Source of the DNA: Flavobacteriaceae bacterium F08102
Lineage (GTDB): Bacteria; Bacteroidota; Bacteroidia; Flavobacteriales; Flavobacteriaceae
NCBI GenBank assembly: GCA_023015935.1
Contig: JALKAY010000002.1
Span: 1 to 64,000 of the forward strand
Reading direction: 5' to 3'
Length of the DNA: 64,000 bases
The notes beneath the pieces are model-generated. The model did no database searches, was not told where the DNA came from, and saw only the letters and a list, made by a program, of their open reading frames with translations. Each line of letters begins with the position of its first letter. The first letter of the stretch is position 1. The translations under genes were made by a program, and so were the position numbers. Of this stretch, positions 1-7,916 are shown one piece after another.

Positions 1-2
1 CC

Positions 3-125
3 TTTGATAATGTGTCCCACGCGAAAAGAGCTGCAAAAAATGCAATTAATTTATACAACGAAATAAGATTACACTTATCTTTAAACTATAAAACACCGAA
101 TATGGTATATAAATTATCAGCTTAA
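3..125 (+). CDS. IS3-family transposase OrfB, C-terminal fragment (5' truncated by window)
   Basis: The frame is open from the window edge to a TAA at 123-125. The translation contains YNEIRLHLSLNYKTPNMVY followed by KLSA, the typical end of the rve/DDE integrase domain of IS3-family OrfB, where the segment after the catalytic Glu reads YN-x-R-x-H-x-x-L-x-x-x-TP. The catalytic residues lie upstream of the window. Whether the copy is intact cannot be judged. Confidence 0.8.
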   Translation, partial: FDNVSHAKRAAKNAINLYNEIRLHLSLNYKTPNMVYKLSA

Positions 126-138
126 ATTAATTATTAAC

Positions 139-164
139 CTGTGGCCATATTTCAGGACTAGACA
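139..164. repeat. probable right terminal inverted repeat of the IS3-family element
   Basis: It lies 14 bp past the transposase stop and ends in ...GGACTAGACA. Only one end is visible, so this rests on position and on the TG...CA end rule. Confidence 0.4.
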
Positions 165-190
165 TTTGAGGAAAATGACAGAAAATAAAA

Positions 191-216
191 AACCTCCCAA
201 AATAAATCGAGAGGTT
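191..216 (+). terminator. weak terminator-like hairpin downstream of the IS
   Basis: AACCTC (191-196) pairs with GAGGTT (211-216) across a 14-base loop and is preceded by an A-tract. There is no good U-tract on the plus strand. It may be read in the minus direction, where the A-tract becomes a U-tract. Confidence 0.3.
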
Positions 217-291
217 CTGTATATCTTTCACTTAATTACGTTTCTATAAAGAAAGAGGCTTGATTAAGCATTACGGTACAAAATAAGTGAA

Positions 292-299
292 TATATTTG
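292..299 (+). promoter_or_regulatory. -7 promoter element (TATATTTG) of the Abi-like gene
   Basis: It matches the Bacteroidota primary sigma factor consensus TANNTTTG and lies 27 bp before the TTG start at 327. No clear -33 TTG is seen at the usual distance. Confidence 0.45.
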
Positions 300-326
300 T
301 AATAGACAAATAAAAACAGGAAAATA

Positions 327-1007
327 TTGGAATATCAAAAATTGGAATACTACCTATCGCAACCAAGATTAGACAGATTTTTAATAGCGATTGGCAATTC
401 AAAATCTAAAGCTCAAAAATTATACAGAATTAATTTAAGAACTGCGCAAGCCTTCTATCCTGTCCTAAACTTATTTGAAATATTCTTTAGAAATATTGTA
501 AATTATCAAGTGTCGTCACATTTTGCTAATCCGAATTGGATAATCGCAGAAAGAAATGGATTTATGAATGACCCTTCGCTAAATTCATCCAGATTCTTTT
601 TGAAAAACTCAATTACCAAAGCAGAAAAAGCTATTCGCAGAAAAGGTGGAATTGTAACATCAGGAAAAGTAATAGCGGAACAGTCCTTTGGATTTTGGAC
701 AAGTCTATTTGATACTCACCATTACAGATTAATTGGAGGAGTTGTTATTCATTGTTTCCCAAACAAACCAAATCACGTTAACCGAAATATTTTAAATCAG
801 AAACTCAACAGTATTAGAGAGTTTAGAAACCGAGTTTATCACAACGAACCGATTTGCTTTAATGGAAATGTCATTGATTTTACGGAAGCGACAAATATAA
901 AAAATGAGATTTATGAATTATTGGAATGGATAGATGTTGACTTAACCGATTATGTGGATTATTTCAACGGAATAGACACGAAAATAAATATGGTAAACAA
1001 CCTATAA
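327..1007 (+). CDS. Abi-like / HEPN-fold protein, possible abortive-infection or toxin-type RNase
   Basis: This is a 226-residue protein with no signal peptide and no membrane segments. Near the C-terminus it has FRNRVYHNEPI, containing R167-x4-H172. That is the Rx4-6H signature of HEPN ribonuclease folds, and together with the aromatic N-terminal half (YPVLNLFEIFFRN) it resembles the Abi-like (Abi_2) family known from phage-defence loci. The start is TTG at 327, with an ACAGGA stretch about 8 bases before it; no in-frame ATG gives a similar length. It stands alone next to an IS end, with no visible antitoxin partner, and an attC-like motif follows its stop codon. Defence activity is inferred from the family, not shown. 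It could also be a housekeeping HEPN protein of unknown role. Confidence 0.6.
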   Translation: MEYQKLEYYLSQPRLDRFLIAIGNSKSKAQKLYRINLRTAQAFYPVLNLFEIFFRNIVNYQVSSHFANPNWIIAERNGFMNDPSLNSSRFFLKNSITKAEKAIRRKGGIVTSGKVIAEQSFGFWTSLFDTHHYRLIGGVVIHCFPNKPNHVNRNILNQKLNSIREFRNRVYHNEPICFNGNVIDFTEATNIKNEIYELLEWIDVDLTDYVDYFNGIDTKINMVNNL

Positions 1008-1469
1008 AAACTATGCCCAACACCGGTAATCGTTGCACAACTCCCAAAAGCAACTAATTATTGACTTGTTTTTTGGTGGTTTTAAGCATGGCTATAAAGT
1101 TTTCTGTGGACCATCTGTAAATTTTTAGTGGATCAAATCACAGTTCTTTATCGTATTAGGTTAGGTCTACGCTGGCACTAAATTCAATACATTCATTTAT
1201 CCGTAACGCGGACAGTCATTGTATTTCAAGTCATTATTTCAAAAATAAACCGTAACTTCGTGTCTCACCCCGATCGCAAAAAATACTTTATTGGAAGTAT
1301 CTACTACCTGAGTCATATTCACTTGGGGAGAGTGAAGTGTGCTTGGTGGGGAGAAATTGAAGTGAGAAAATTAATATGAAATAGTATAGGGGCTGATATT
1401 TATACGTTGTATTTATTGTGAATGACTAACAGTAAAAATTAATAATTTACTTCTGAATTTAATTACCAT
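1008..1469. other. 462-bp gene-free stretch with an attC-like motif near its start
   Basis: No convincing reading frame is seen. At 1014-1026 the sequence TGCCCAACACCGG contains GCCCAAC, which fits RYYYAAC, one half of the core site of integron attC recombination sites. No matching GTTRRRY partner was found, so this is at most a decayed half-site. The remainder is AT-rich and looks like decayed sequence. Confidence 0.35.
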
Positions 1470-1955
1470 ATGAAAACAACCAAGCTTTTAGGAATTTCAA
1501 TTTTAAGTGCTCTAGTGTTTAGTTGTGCACCACTTAAACCAGCAACAATCATTAAAAATAGTTCGGTGAAAAATTATAAATATATCTACATTTCACCGAC
1601 AAATAGTTTGACTTCAAGTACTGGCGCAACTTACGGAGGACAATACTATTCATCAAGTAAGACTGTTAATCCGACGGATGTAATAACTGGAATACTTTCA
1701 AAAGAAGGATTTATTAGGGTGCCCGAATTAAAAAACGAATTGACAAATGAAACCCTAATAGTGAACTTTGGTGAAAGTGGCATAAGAAATAGAGGTTTAG
1801 GATATACAATTGAAGTAACGATACAGTTTGTCTCTGCGAAATCAAATGAACTTATTTGTTCTTGTTCAGCAGAGGGACAAGGAGAAACAGAAGCGGATGA
1901 TATTAGACAAGCGATTACTCGCTGTTTATCAGCATTACTTTCAAAAGAAAATTAA
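1470..1955 (+). CDS. small predicted lipoprotein of unknown function
   Basis: The 161-residue product has a type II signal peptide with lipobox VFSC, placing the lipidated Cys at residue 19. The mature part has the rhythm of a small alpha/beta domain: YKYIYISPTNSL, then a Ser/Gly/Tyr-rich segment, VNFGESGI, and a C-terminal helix with DDIRQAITRCLSALL. Two further Cys (ICSCSAEG) are present. I do not recognise a named family; small envelope lipoproteins of this look are common in Flavobacteriaceae. It has an ATG start, no close partner and no visible operon. A real gene is likely because codon use is typical for the window and the signal peptide is well formed. Confidence 0.65.
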   Translation: MKTTKLLGISILSALVFSCAPLKPATIIKNSSVKNYKYIYISPTNSLTSSTGATYGGQYYSSSKTVNPTDVITGILSKEGFIRVPELKNELTNETLIVNFGESGIRNRGLGYTIEVTIQFVSAKSNELICSCSAEGQGETEADDIRQAITRCLSALLSKEN

Positions 1956-2035
1956 GTGAAAAAAAATATGAATTGAAAATTGAAAATGGAAAAATACGAA
2001 AGTACAACAAAAGAACTATGAAAAAAACCAAGTTA

Positions 2036-2145
2036 AATTCCATTCATTTATCAGTACCTTCGTCTGTATTTATGATGATTAACAATACACAGTATAGCCA
2101 TCACACCTTTCCTTTCAATCGTCAATAAAAATTCACTTTTTACTA
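2036..2145. repeat. diverged direct repeat, copy A (upstream of the DinB-like gene)
   Basis: Blocks shared with copy B (2735-2845) are ATTCCATTCA near the left end and, near the right end, CCATCAnAC followed by CAATCGTCnATAAAAATnCAC. The middle is poorly conserved. The two copies bracket the DinB-like gene in the same orientation. The origin is unknown. Confidence 0.45.
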
Positions 2146-2221
2146 TCTTAGTGCTTACAAAAACGAACAGCCACAACCACATGGCCAGCAATGTAAAACC
2201 ACACATCCCAACACAACAAAA

Positions 2222-2689
2222 ATGACCCAATCTGAACTCATCCTATTAAATTTAACAGAAATACGGAGAAGAAGTATACTCCTTTGGAATGGACTCCCTG
2301 AAACCCATTATCATTGGAAACCCGACGAAAAAGCAATGAGTGCGTCTGCGGTGATAAGACACGTTTTACAAGCTGATTATGGTTGGAATATCATTATTAA
2401 TCAAGGAGATATGACAAAGTATCAATCGCCTTGGGAACATCGACCATTCATAAGCCTCCAAGAGGAACTTGAATTTGCTGAACCTTATAGAAAAACATTG
2501 TTAGAAAGTATTCGTCAATTTTCAGATAAGGAATTAAGCACTACCCAAATCATCCATCCAGGAAATGGTGCCAAGAAAATCCTTGGAAACTATGTGTTGC
2601 GGACTGGATATCACGAAGCTGTTCACGCTGGTCAATTCCTGTCCTATCTACGAGCTATGAATATCGACAGACCAAATATTTGGGATTGA
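2222..2689 (+). CDS. DinB-like (YfiT/DinB superfamily) metal-binding four-helix protein
   Basis: The 155-residue protein has the His triad of the DinB/YfiT fold: H47 in IRHVLQADYGW, and H131 and H135 in YHEAVHAGQFLSYLR. The length is typical. Members bind a divalent metal in a four-helix bundle and include thiol-dependent transferases (bacillithiol- or mycothiol-linked), but many have no known substrate. No signal peptide is seen, so it should be cytoplasmic. It has an ATG start and lies between the two copies of a diverged repeat. Just after its stop, GCCAACAACATACAGTGC resembles the short motifs that follow cassette-like genes in this phylum. The family call is sound; the reaction is unknown. 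Confidence 0.8.
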   Translation: MTQSELILLNLTEIRRRSILLWNGLPETHYHWKPDEKAMSASAVIRHVLQADYGWNIIINQGDMTKYQSPWEHRPFISLQEELEFAEPYRKTLLESIRQFSDKELSTTQIIHPGNGAKKILGNYVLRTGYHEAVHAGQFLSYLRAMNIDRPNIWD

Positions 2690-3227
2690 CAAAGACATAT
2701 CAGCCAACAACATACAGTGCCTAAAATCAAGAACTATTCCATTCACTCTCTACGAACCTATCACCGGATGGCTCATCCGTAACGATACTCGGTACGACCA
2801 TCATACGCCCTCAACTGCAATCGTCCATAAAAATCCACGGTTTAAGGTGCATTACGCATCCTGCATGGAAATTATACCTGCGCTACCAGAGGCTAATCTG
2901 CCGTCTAAAAGCAAAAGGTGGTCCGCGTTAGCAGTACGGATCCGAAGTTGTTTCGGTGAGTGGTGTATATAAATACCCCGTTTTTTAGTATTTTTAATGC
3001 GTGAACGAATTATTGTATAAACATTGCGTTCTCCCAAGAAAAAGGAACTATAGAAGTTGCGGTTCCGTAAGTATAGCGAGTAGATTGAACGATGAAACCA
3101 ACCAATTCAAAGGCATGTAACCATACCATTATAAAACAATAGAAATGCTGCATAGACCATGGGCAAGTGGTGCTTCTGAACAAAAATCGCGTCCCGTAGT
3201 CACAAGCAGCACATATACAAATCAATT
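2690..3227. other. 538-bp gene-free stretch
   Basis: It holds copy B of the diverged repeat. Short open frames on the minus strand (2852-3037 and 3010-3225) do not look like real proteins: they have odd composition, no family signature and no promoter. The rest looks like decayed DNA. Confidence 0.4.
2735..2845. repeat. diverged direct repeat, copy B (downstream of the DinB-like gene)
   Basis: Partner of 2036-2145, in the same orientation. The best preserved part is CAATCGTCCATAAAAATCC near 2818-2836. Confidence 0.45.
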
Positions 3228-3641
3228 ATGAACACCGCAGGTTATTCAGGAACACCATTAGCCAAAAAACTGGGCATCAAAGAAGGATTTACCATCAAAC
3301 TCGTGAATGCTCCCGAGCATTATTTATCACTCTTTGCTGATTTCCCATCGAATACAGAAACAGTAATCGATCCACACCGGAAGAAAAATTTTATCCATTA
3401 TTTTACGAAGTCCATAAAAGAACTGAAAGCGGATATCGATCAATTACGTCAAGAATTAGAGCAAAACGGAATCCTTTGGGTTTCCTGGCCTAAAAAAGCT
3501 TCAAAAGTGGAAACAGACCTTGATGGAAATATAGTGCGTGAATTAGGATTGAACAATGGATTAGTAGATATAAAAGTCTGTGCAGTGGATGAGGTCTGGT
3601 CTGGATTGAAATTTGTCATCCCTGTAAAGGATAGAAAATAA
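3228..3641 (+). CDS. DUF3052 family protein
   Basis: The 137-residue cytoplasmic protein starts MNTAGYSGTPLAKKLGIKEG, the typical opening of DUF3052, and continues with the conserved block ILWVSWPKKASKV and the C-terminal block GLVDIKVCAVDEVWSGLKFV. It is close to full family length. The ATG at 3228 begins directly at the conserved N-terminus, so the start is well supported. The family has no established function. It stands alone, with a short remnant open frame overlapping its 3' end. Confidence 0.85.
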   Translation: MNTAGYSGTPLAKKLGIKEGFTIKLVNAPEHYLSLFADFPSNTETVIDPHRKKNFIHYFTKSIKELKADIDQLRQELEQNGILWVSWPKKASKVETDLDGNIVRELGLNNGLVDIKVCAVDEVWSGLKFVIPVKDRK

Positions 3642-3648
3642 GGCTAAT

Positions 3649-3795
3649 TTTGTAGACGTCAATTCCAATAAATATCCTTGGTTGATGCCATTGCGTTCCT
3701 TACAAAAACAAGATCTCACCCTGGGAACGAATTCAATCATGGGGCAAGAATTCCTAGCGCATTGCTATAAGATGAAAGTCACTTTGAAAAAATAA
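3649..3795 (+). pseudogene. short remnant open frame, possible C-terminal gene fragment
   Basis: A frame different from the DUF3052 gene stays open for about 48 codons and ends with TAA at 3793-3795. It reads protein-like text such as NKYPWLMPLRSLQKQDLTLG and GQEFLAHCYKMKVTLKK, with normal codon use and no good start codon. It may be the tail of a gene whose 5' part was lost. I do not recognise the parent family. Confidence 0.3.
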
Positions 3796-3965
3796 GGAAA
3801 TACGAAAAAGTAGATCGATAATCGTAAATTTGAGCGTGCAAAATAGGTGAAAAAGAAGTAATCATAAATTACGTTGGATAAATAGGGTATTACATCAGCA
3901 GAATTGAAAAACATAGAGTTCCTACATTAGCCTCCCCAGTTCGCATTCAAGAATATGGTACGGGA

Positions 3966-4784
3966 TTGTTTATGGGCGCGCGAACCAAATCGGCCCTTAA
4001 AAAAGCCCTTAAGAAAAAATACATTACGGTAAATGATGTAATTGCCACTACGGCAACTTTTCTCTATGGAGGAGAGTGTATTTGTTTAACCATTCCGAAA
4101 GAAAACAAGCAGTATAAGAAGGTACAACTCGAGCTAACCGTGTTGTTTGAAGATGACTATCTAGCCATAATTCACAAACCTGCAGGGATATTAGTCAGTG
4201 GGAATAGTTTTAAAACCATAGCCAATGGACTAAGTCAAAACCTACAACAGAGTAGCCTTCCGGATGTGACCATACCACAACCTGTACATCGATTAGATTT
4301 CCCAACTACTGGGGCATTAATGGTAGGCAAAACAAGCGGGAGTATTCGCGCGTTAAATAATCTGTTCGCAACGAATCACATTGAGAAGACCTATTATGCA
4401 GTAACCATTGGTGATATGGAGGCACATGGAGAAATCATTTCGGAAATTGATGGAAAAAAAGCACAGGTGACGTATTGGCGAATTGAATCTATTTCTTCAA
4501 AGCGCTTTGGTCAACTCAACCTCGTTAAGTTGATGCCGAAAACAGGGAGACGGCATCAGTTGAGAATCCAGCTTTCTGAGATAGGGAATCCCATTCTCGG
4601 AGATAAGACTTATGGAAAGGAAAAATTAGTGTTAATGGGTAAAGGCCTGTATTTACACGCCTATTCCTTAAGATTCACACACCCGTTTACACATGAACTA
4701 TGCGATGTGAAAGATCCGTTTCCGTTGCGATTTGAAAAGCTTTTTCCAGAAAGAGTATCAGCAATTTTGGCTGCTGAGGATTAA
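3966..4784 (+). CDS. RluA-family pseudouridine synthase
   Basis: The protein isomerises uridine to pseudouridine in rRNA or tRNA. The catalytic Asp is in HRLDFPTTGALMVGK at about residues 108-122, and the later family blocks are present: EKTYYAV, the KTGRRHQLRIQ block and the PILGDKTYG block. The N-terminal stretch TKSALKKALKKKYITVN is S4-like. The start is a problem. Only TTG (3966) and ATG (3972) are available, yet the same frame stays open upstream to a stop at 3879-3881. It encodes EKHRVPTLASPVRIQEYGTG, which reads like the conserved N-terminus of flavobacterial relatives. An ATT start (3903) or a lost start codon is possible. The exact target uridine cannot be told from sequence. Confidence 0.85.
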   Translation: MFMGARTKSALKKALKKKYITVNDVIATTATFLYGGECICLTIPKENKQYKKVQLELTVLFEDDYLAIIHKPAGILVSGNSFKTIANGLSQNLQQSSLPDVTIPQPVHRLDFPTTGALMVGKTSGSIRALNNLFATNHIEKTYYAVTIGDMEAHGEIISEIDGKKAQVTYWRIESISSKRFGQLNLVKLMPKTGRRHQLRIQLSEIGNPILGDKTYGKEKLVLMGKGLYLHAYSLRFTHPFTHELCDVKDPFPLRFEKLFPERVSAILAAED

Positions 4785-4994
4785 ATGATACTCCGTTTAG
4801 GAAGAGGCAATTTTTGTCCATTTCACTTATTGACGTGGTAGTTTTTTATACATTTATGACGAATTAACAGCAGCTATTTTTTAGCACCGCTAATTTTTTT
4901 ATCGGATTCCAAATAGAATGTTTATAGGAAAGGAGCCCTTTACCCTCTAGAATTGGTCAGTTGATTGAGAATCAAACGAAAGTTATGGGCGTAT

Positions 4995-5702
4995 ATGAAT
5001 AAAGTAATTGCACATAGAGGCGCGTGGAAAACACAGGGGTTTCCTGAAAATTCAATGGCCTCGTTAAAAGAAGCCATCCGTCTTGGATGCTACGGTTCTG
5101 AGTTTGATGTCCATCTTACAAAAGACGAAATCGTCGTTGTGAACCACGATGCAGATTTTCTAGGGATGGATATTGAATCTTCTACCTATGAAGAATTAAC
5201 GACTTTGAGATTGCCGAATAATGAAACAATCCCAACCTTAGAAGCCTTTTTGAAGGAAGGCTTACAGCATAAAACCAAATTAATACTCGAAATTAAAACC
5301 GCTTCTTCTGGACTCAATCGCACGTTAAAGTTAACAGAATTAGTTGTGACGATGGTGCAACGACTCGAAGCGCAATCATTGGTAGAATATATTTGTTTTA
5401 GTTATGAGGTTGGGCAATGGGTTAAAAAATTGGATCCCAAAGCGTTGGTTGCGTATCTCAATGGCGATGTTGATCCGTTGGAGGCGAAAGAAGCAGGATA
5501 TACGGGGATAGATTATAACTACACAGTCTATCAACAACACCCTGAATGGATTCGAAAGGCACATGTCGCGGGGATGTCGGTTAATGTATGGACGGTCAAT
5601 ACAAAAGAGGCAATGCGTAAATTTCTATCGTTGGGTGTCGATTTGGTAACAACCAATGAACCAGAAAAACTTTTTGAAGTTTTAAGTGCAAATAAATCGT
5701 AG
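4995..5702 (+). CDS. glycerophosphodiester phosphodiesterase family protein
   Basis: This GDPD-domain protein would hydrolyse glycerophosphodiesters to glycerol 3-phosphate and an alcohol. Counting from the ATG at 4995 (235 residues), the family residues are present: H7-R8 in IAHRGAW, E18-N19 in PENS, the metal-binding pair E36 and D38 in SEFDVH, H51 in VNHD, and a later acidic LILEIK strand. The C-terminal SVNVWTVN and GVDLVTTNEPE blocks complete the TIM barrel. An upstream TTG (4965) would add ten residues that do not belong to the family, so the ATG is preferred. There is no signal peptide, so it is a cytoplasmic form. It is monocistronic. The substrate is inferred from the family only. 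Confidence 0.88.
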   Translation: MNKVIAHRGAWKTQGFPENSMASLKEAIRLGCYGSEFDVHLTKDEIVVVNHDADFLGMDIESSTYEELTTLRLPNNETIPTLEAFLKEGLQHKTKLILEIKTASSGLNRTLKLTELVVTMVQRLEAQSLVEYICFSYEVGQWVKKLDPKALVAYLNGDVDPLEAKEAGYTGIDYNYTVYQQHPEWIRKAHVAGMSVNVWTVNTKEAMRKFLSLGVDLVTTNEPEKLFEVLSANKS

Positions 5703-6015
5703 AAGGGAAATTGACCAAATTCCATAGTGTTAAAGTTAGATTACTACACCCTATCACCATCGCATTAATCAAGTTGAAGCTTTTGCATAGAGATTTAAAT
5801 TCGAGGATAGGCGATGTAAAGAAAGGTAAAGAAAGGTAAAGAAATAGGGTGTAACGTTTTTTTTAAAAAATATTGTGTAGATGTTCAAAAAAAGTACCAA
5901 AATGTTGGTAATTTACTATAAAATTTGTATTATTACCTTGAAAAAGAAGCGTTAACCGCGAATATAGTCCCCTAAAGCCTATATTAAAAAAATTGCTAAT
6001 TTAAATTAACCCATT
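5703..6015. other. 313-bp spacer with an inverted repeat and a small tandem repeat
   Basis: No gene is seen. TACACCCTAT (5745-5754) is exactly complementary to ATAGGGTGTA (5844-5853), and three 10-bp tandem units lie just inside the right arm. The remainder is very AT-rich and probably carries the promoter of the following peptidase gene. Confidence 0.5.
5816..5845 (+). repeat. three tandem copies of the 10-mer GTAAAGAAAG
   Basis: The first two units are identical and the third differs in its last base. The array abuts the right arm of the inverted repeat at 5844-5853. Confidence 0.8.
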
Positions 6016-6762
6016 TTGATTGAACTTGTAAGCCTATTGTTAGGGTCAGCAAATCTGTCCCGTTTCGTGTTGTTTCCTTACGACATGTATGGAGCCCAAA
6101 AGGCAATCATAAGGAAGAACTTTGCCTTTTACAACAATCTTTCAGAATCAGATAAACGAATTTTTGAGCATCGCGTAATTCGATTTATTGAGGCGCATAA
6201 TTTTTCCGGAAGGGAAGGCGTGGTGATTACGAAGAAAATGGAGATTTTAATTGCTTCTACGGCCGTTATGCTCACGTTTGGTATGAGACGATATTTGTTC
6301 CCCAAATTTAAAAATATCATTGTTTATCCTAAGAATTATGTGTCAAAAGTGACAAAACGTAGACATAAAGGAGAAACAAATCCACGCGCGGGTACCATTG
6401 TATTTTCATGGGATAACTTTTTAAGTGGAGTTGAGGTTGAAGATGATAATTTAAATTTAGGATTACATGAATTGACCCATGCATTGCACTTTAATTTTTT
6501 AATGGATGGTAGCTTTACTGCGGCGGTATTTTTAGATAAATTCAAAGCGCTTTTAGAACGCATGAAGGATAAGAAATTACAGCGTAAAATTGTGAAAAGT
6601 GGATATTTACGCGAGTATGCCTTTACCAATAAATATGAGTTTTTATCTGTCTTGGTAGAGCATTTCTTTGAAACACCGCATGAATTTCAAAAAAAACTTC
6701 CCGAGGTATATGAGATGGTAAAAGATATGTTGAATATCGATCTGTTAAAAATGTCGGCCTAA
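6016..6762 (+). CDS. MtfA-like zinc metallopeptidase (M90 family)
   Basis: The 248-residue protein carries HELTHALHF, giving the zinc motif H151-E-x-x-H155, with a downstream EFLSVLVEHFFETP helix that can supply the third ligand as in the MtfA (M90) family. In E. coli, MtfA acts on the glucose-PTS regulator Mlc, but relatives in other phyla have unknown substrates. The N-terminus is hydrophobic (LVSLLLGSANLSRFVLF), which could be a short membrane anchor. The start is unusual: an in-frame TAA lies at 6007-6009, leaving TTG 6016 (or ATT 6013) as the only way to include the conserved N-terminus. It is monocistronic. Confidence 0.78.
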   Translation: MIELVSLLLGSANLSRFVLFPYDMYGAQKAIIRKNFAFYNNLSESDKRIFEHRVIRFIEAHNFSGREGVVITKKMEILIASTAVMLTFGMRRYLFPKFKNIIVYPKNYVSKVTKRRHKGETNPRAGTIVFSWDNFLSGVEVEDDNLNLGLHELTHALHFNFLMDGSFTAAVFLDKFKALLERMKDKKLQRKIVKSGYLREYAFTNKYEFLSVLVEHFFETPHEFQKKLPEVYEMVKDMLNIDLLKMSA

Positions 6763-6914
6763 GCAGTTGAGTATAAAAAACAGAGGCAACAGATACCCCA
6801 ACTGATTTCCGTTAAACCTTCATATAGCCTAATTTCCCATCCTTAGATGGCTCGAATTTGTTAGATTGGGTCTATAAGTTCTTATTAGACCACAGAGTTT
6901 GGGGAAAAAAGGGA

Positions 6915-6936
6915 ACCTGTCAGGTACCTGACAGGT
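6915..6936. repeat. perfect 22-bp palindrome
   Basis: ACCTGTCAGGT is followed directly by its own reverse complement with no spacer. It lies between the convergent MtfA-like gene and the 2-hydroxyacid dehydrogenase gene, just past the 3' end of the latter. It may act as a hairpin terminator or be a REP-like element. Confidence 0.75.
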
Positions 6937-6943
6937 GTAGAAA

Positions 6944-7879
6944 TTATGGCAGTTTAGCAATTTTGTCCACTATTGTTTGGGCTAATTTCTCATTGCTCTC
7001 AATGGTCCATCCCGCAATATGGGGACTTAAGAGCACGTTTTCTGCGTGAATTAGGTAGTTAAAGGCAGGAGGGATGGTATCGTCTGTAAATAATTGTTCA
7101 AAGGATGATTTTTCGTAGGATAAAACATCTAAGCCAGCGCCAAGTATTTTCCCACGTTTAAGGGCAGCTACTAAATCTTCTGTAACTACACTTTTTCCCC
7201 GTGCTGTATTGATGAACCAAAACGGTTTGCGAAATTGCTCAATGAATGTACGATTGATCATTCCAATGGTTTGTGGGGTTTGTGGAGTATGAAGGCTTAA
7301 TACATCCGCTTGAGATTGTAATTCAGCTAAAGACACTTGCTTGGCATTTTTGTCGCCCACCTTGGGTTTTAAATCATAACAAAGTACTTCCGCATTGAAT
7401 CCGCTTAATTTTTGAGCAAAAGCTTTCCCCATATTGCCATAGCCAATTAATCCTATGGTTTTACCGTCGACTTCGATTCCGCGATTTTCTTCACGGAGCC
7501 ATTTCCCTTGTCTTATTTCTCGATCAGCTTTGTTTAGCTTGTTAAAAAGTGATAGGAGCATCCCTAAGGCATGTTCGCCCACGGCATTGCGGTTTCCTTC
7601 TGGGGCCGCTATTAGGGCTATATTTTTTTGCGCTGCGTAGGTTGTGTCAATATTTTCTAGACCAGCACCAACACGCGCAATAAATTGTAAGGAGGTGGCC
7701 TTGTCAATAAAAGCTTTGTCAATCGAAAATCGGCTGCGAATTACAATACCGTCATATGATTCGATTTGTTTTTCAATGGCCGATTTTGATTCGGTATAGG
7801 CTTCAATACATTCATGACCAAGCTTGGTGAGTTCAGTAATTAAAAGTGGATGATTGCTATCGACGATAAGGATTTTCAT
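6944..7879 (-). CDS. D-isomer-specific 2-hydroxyacid dehydrogenase (phosphoglycerate dehydrogenase-like)
   Basis: The 311-residue NAD-dependent dehydrogenase has a full family layout. An N-terminal substrate-binding half (RSRFSIDKAFIDKA, FIARVGAGLENID) is followed by a Rossmann fold with GLIGYGNMGKAFA. The catalytic Arg lies in INTARG, and the His in LLSPHIAGWT. It is short for SerA because the ACT regulatory domain is missing, as in many Bacteroidota SerA-like enzymes. The likely reaction is oxidation of 3-phosphoglycerate in serine synthesis or of a related 2-hydroxyacid. It lies upstream of nothing co-oriented except beyond a terminator, and the strong atp terminator stands just before it, so it has its own transcript. 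Confidence 0.82.
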   Translation of the reverse strand: MKILIVDSNHPLLITELTKLGHECIEAYTESKSAIEKQIESYDGIVIRSRFSIDKAFIDKATSLQFIARVGAGLENIDTTYAAQKNIALIAAPEGNRNAVGEHALGMLLSLFNKLNKADREIRQGKWLREENRGIEVDGKTIGLIGYGNMGKAFAQKLSGFNAEVLCYDLKPKVGDKNAKQVSLAELQSQADVLSLHTPQTPQTIGMINRTFIEQFRKPFWFINTARGKSVVTEDLVAALKRGKILGAGLDVLSYEKSSFEQLFTDDTIPPAFNYLIHAENVLLSPHIAGWTIESNEKLAQTIVDKIAKLP

Positions 7880-7916
7880 AGTAAATATTTTTGTGGAACG
7901 ATCTCAAAATTGGATA

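Larger units (their letters stand above)
1..164 (+). mobile_element. 3' end of an IS3-family insertion sequence, cut by the window edge
   Basis: The first 125 bases encode the C-terminus of an IS3-type (OrfB) transposase. They are followed by a likely terminal inverted repeat whose outer end is at about 164. Read inward from that end it begins TGTCTAGTCCTGAAATA, which has the TG start usual for this family. The left end and most of the element lie outside the window, so the repeat cannot be confirmed against its partner. Confidence 0.7.

Noticed and set aside
327-1007. Calling the HEPN-like gene a proven toxin-antitoxin system
   Set aside because: No adjacent antitoxin (MNT or other) gene is present; only the Rx4H motif and family resemblance support a defence role.
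2852-3225. Two overlapping minus-strand open frames of 61 and 71 codons
   Set aside because: Unusual composition (Cys, Trp, Arg), no signature, no promoter element, and they lie in what looks like decayed DNA.
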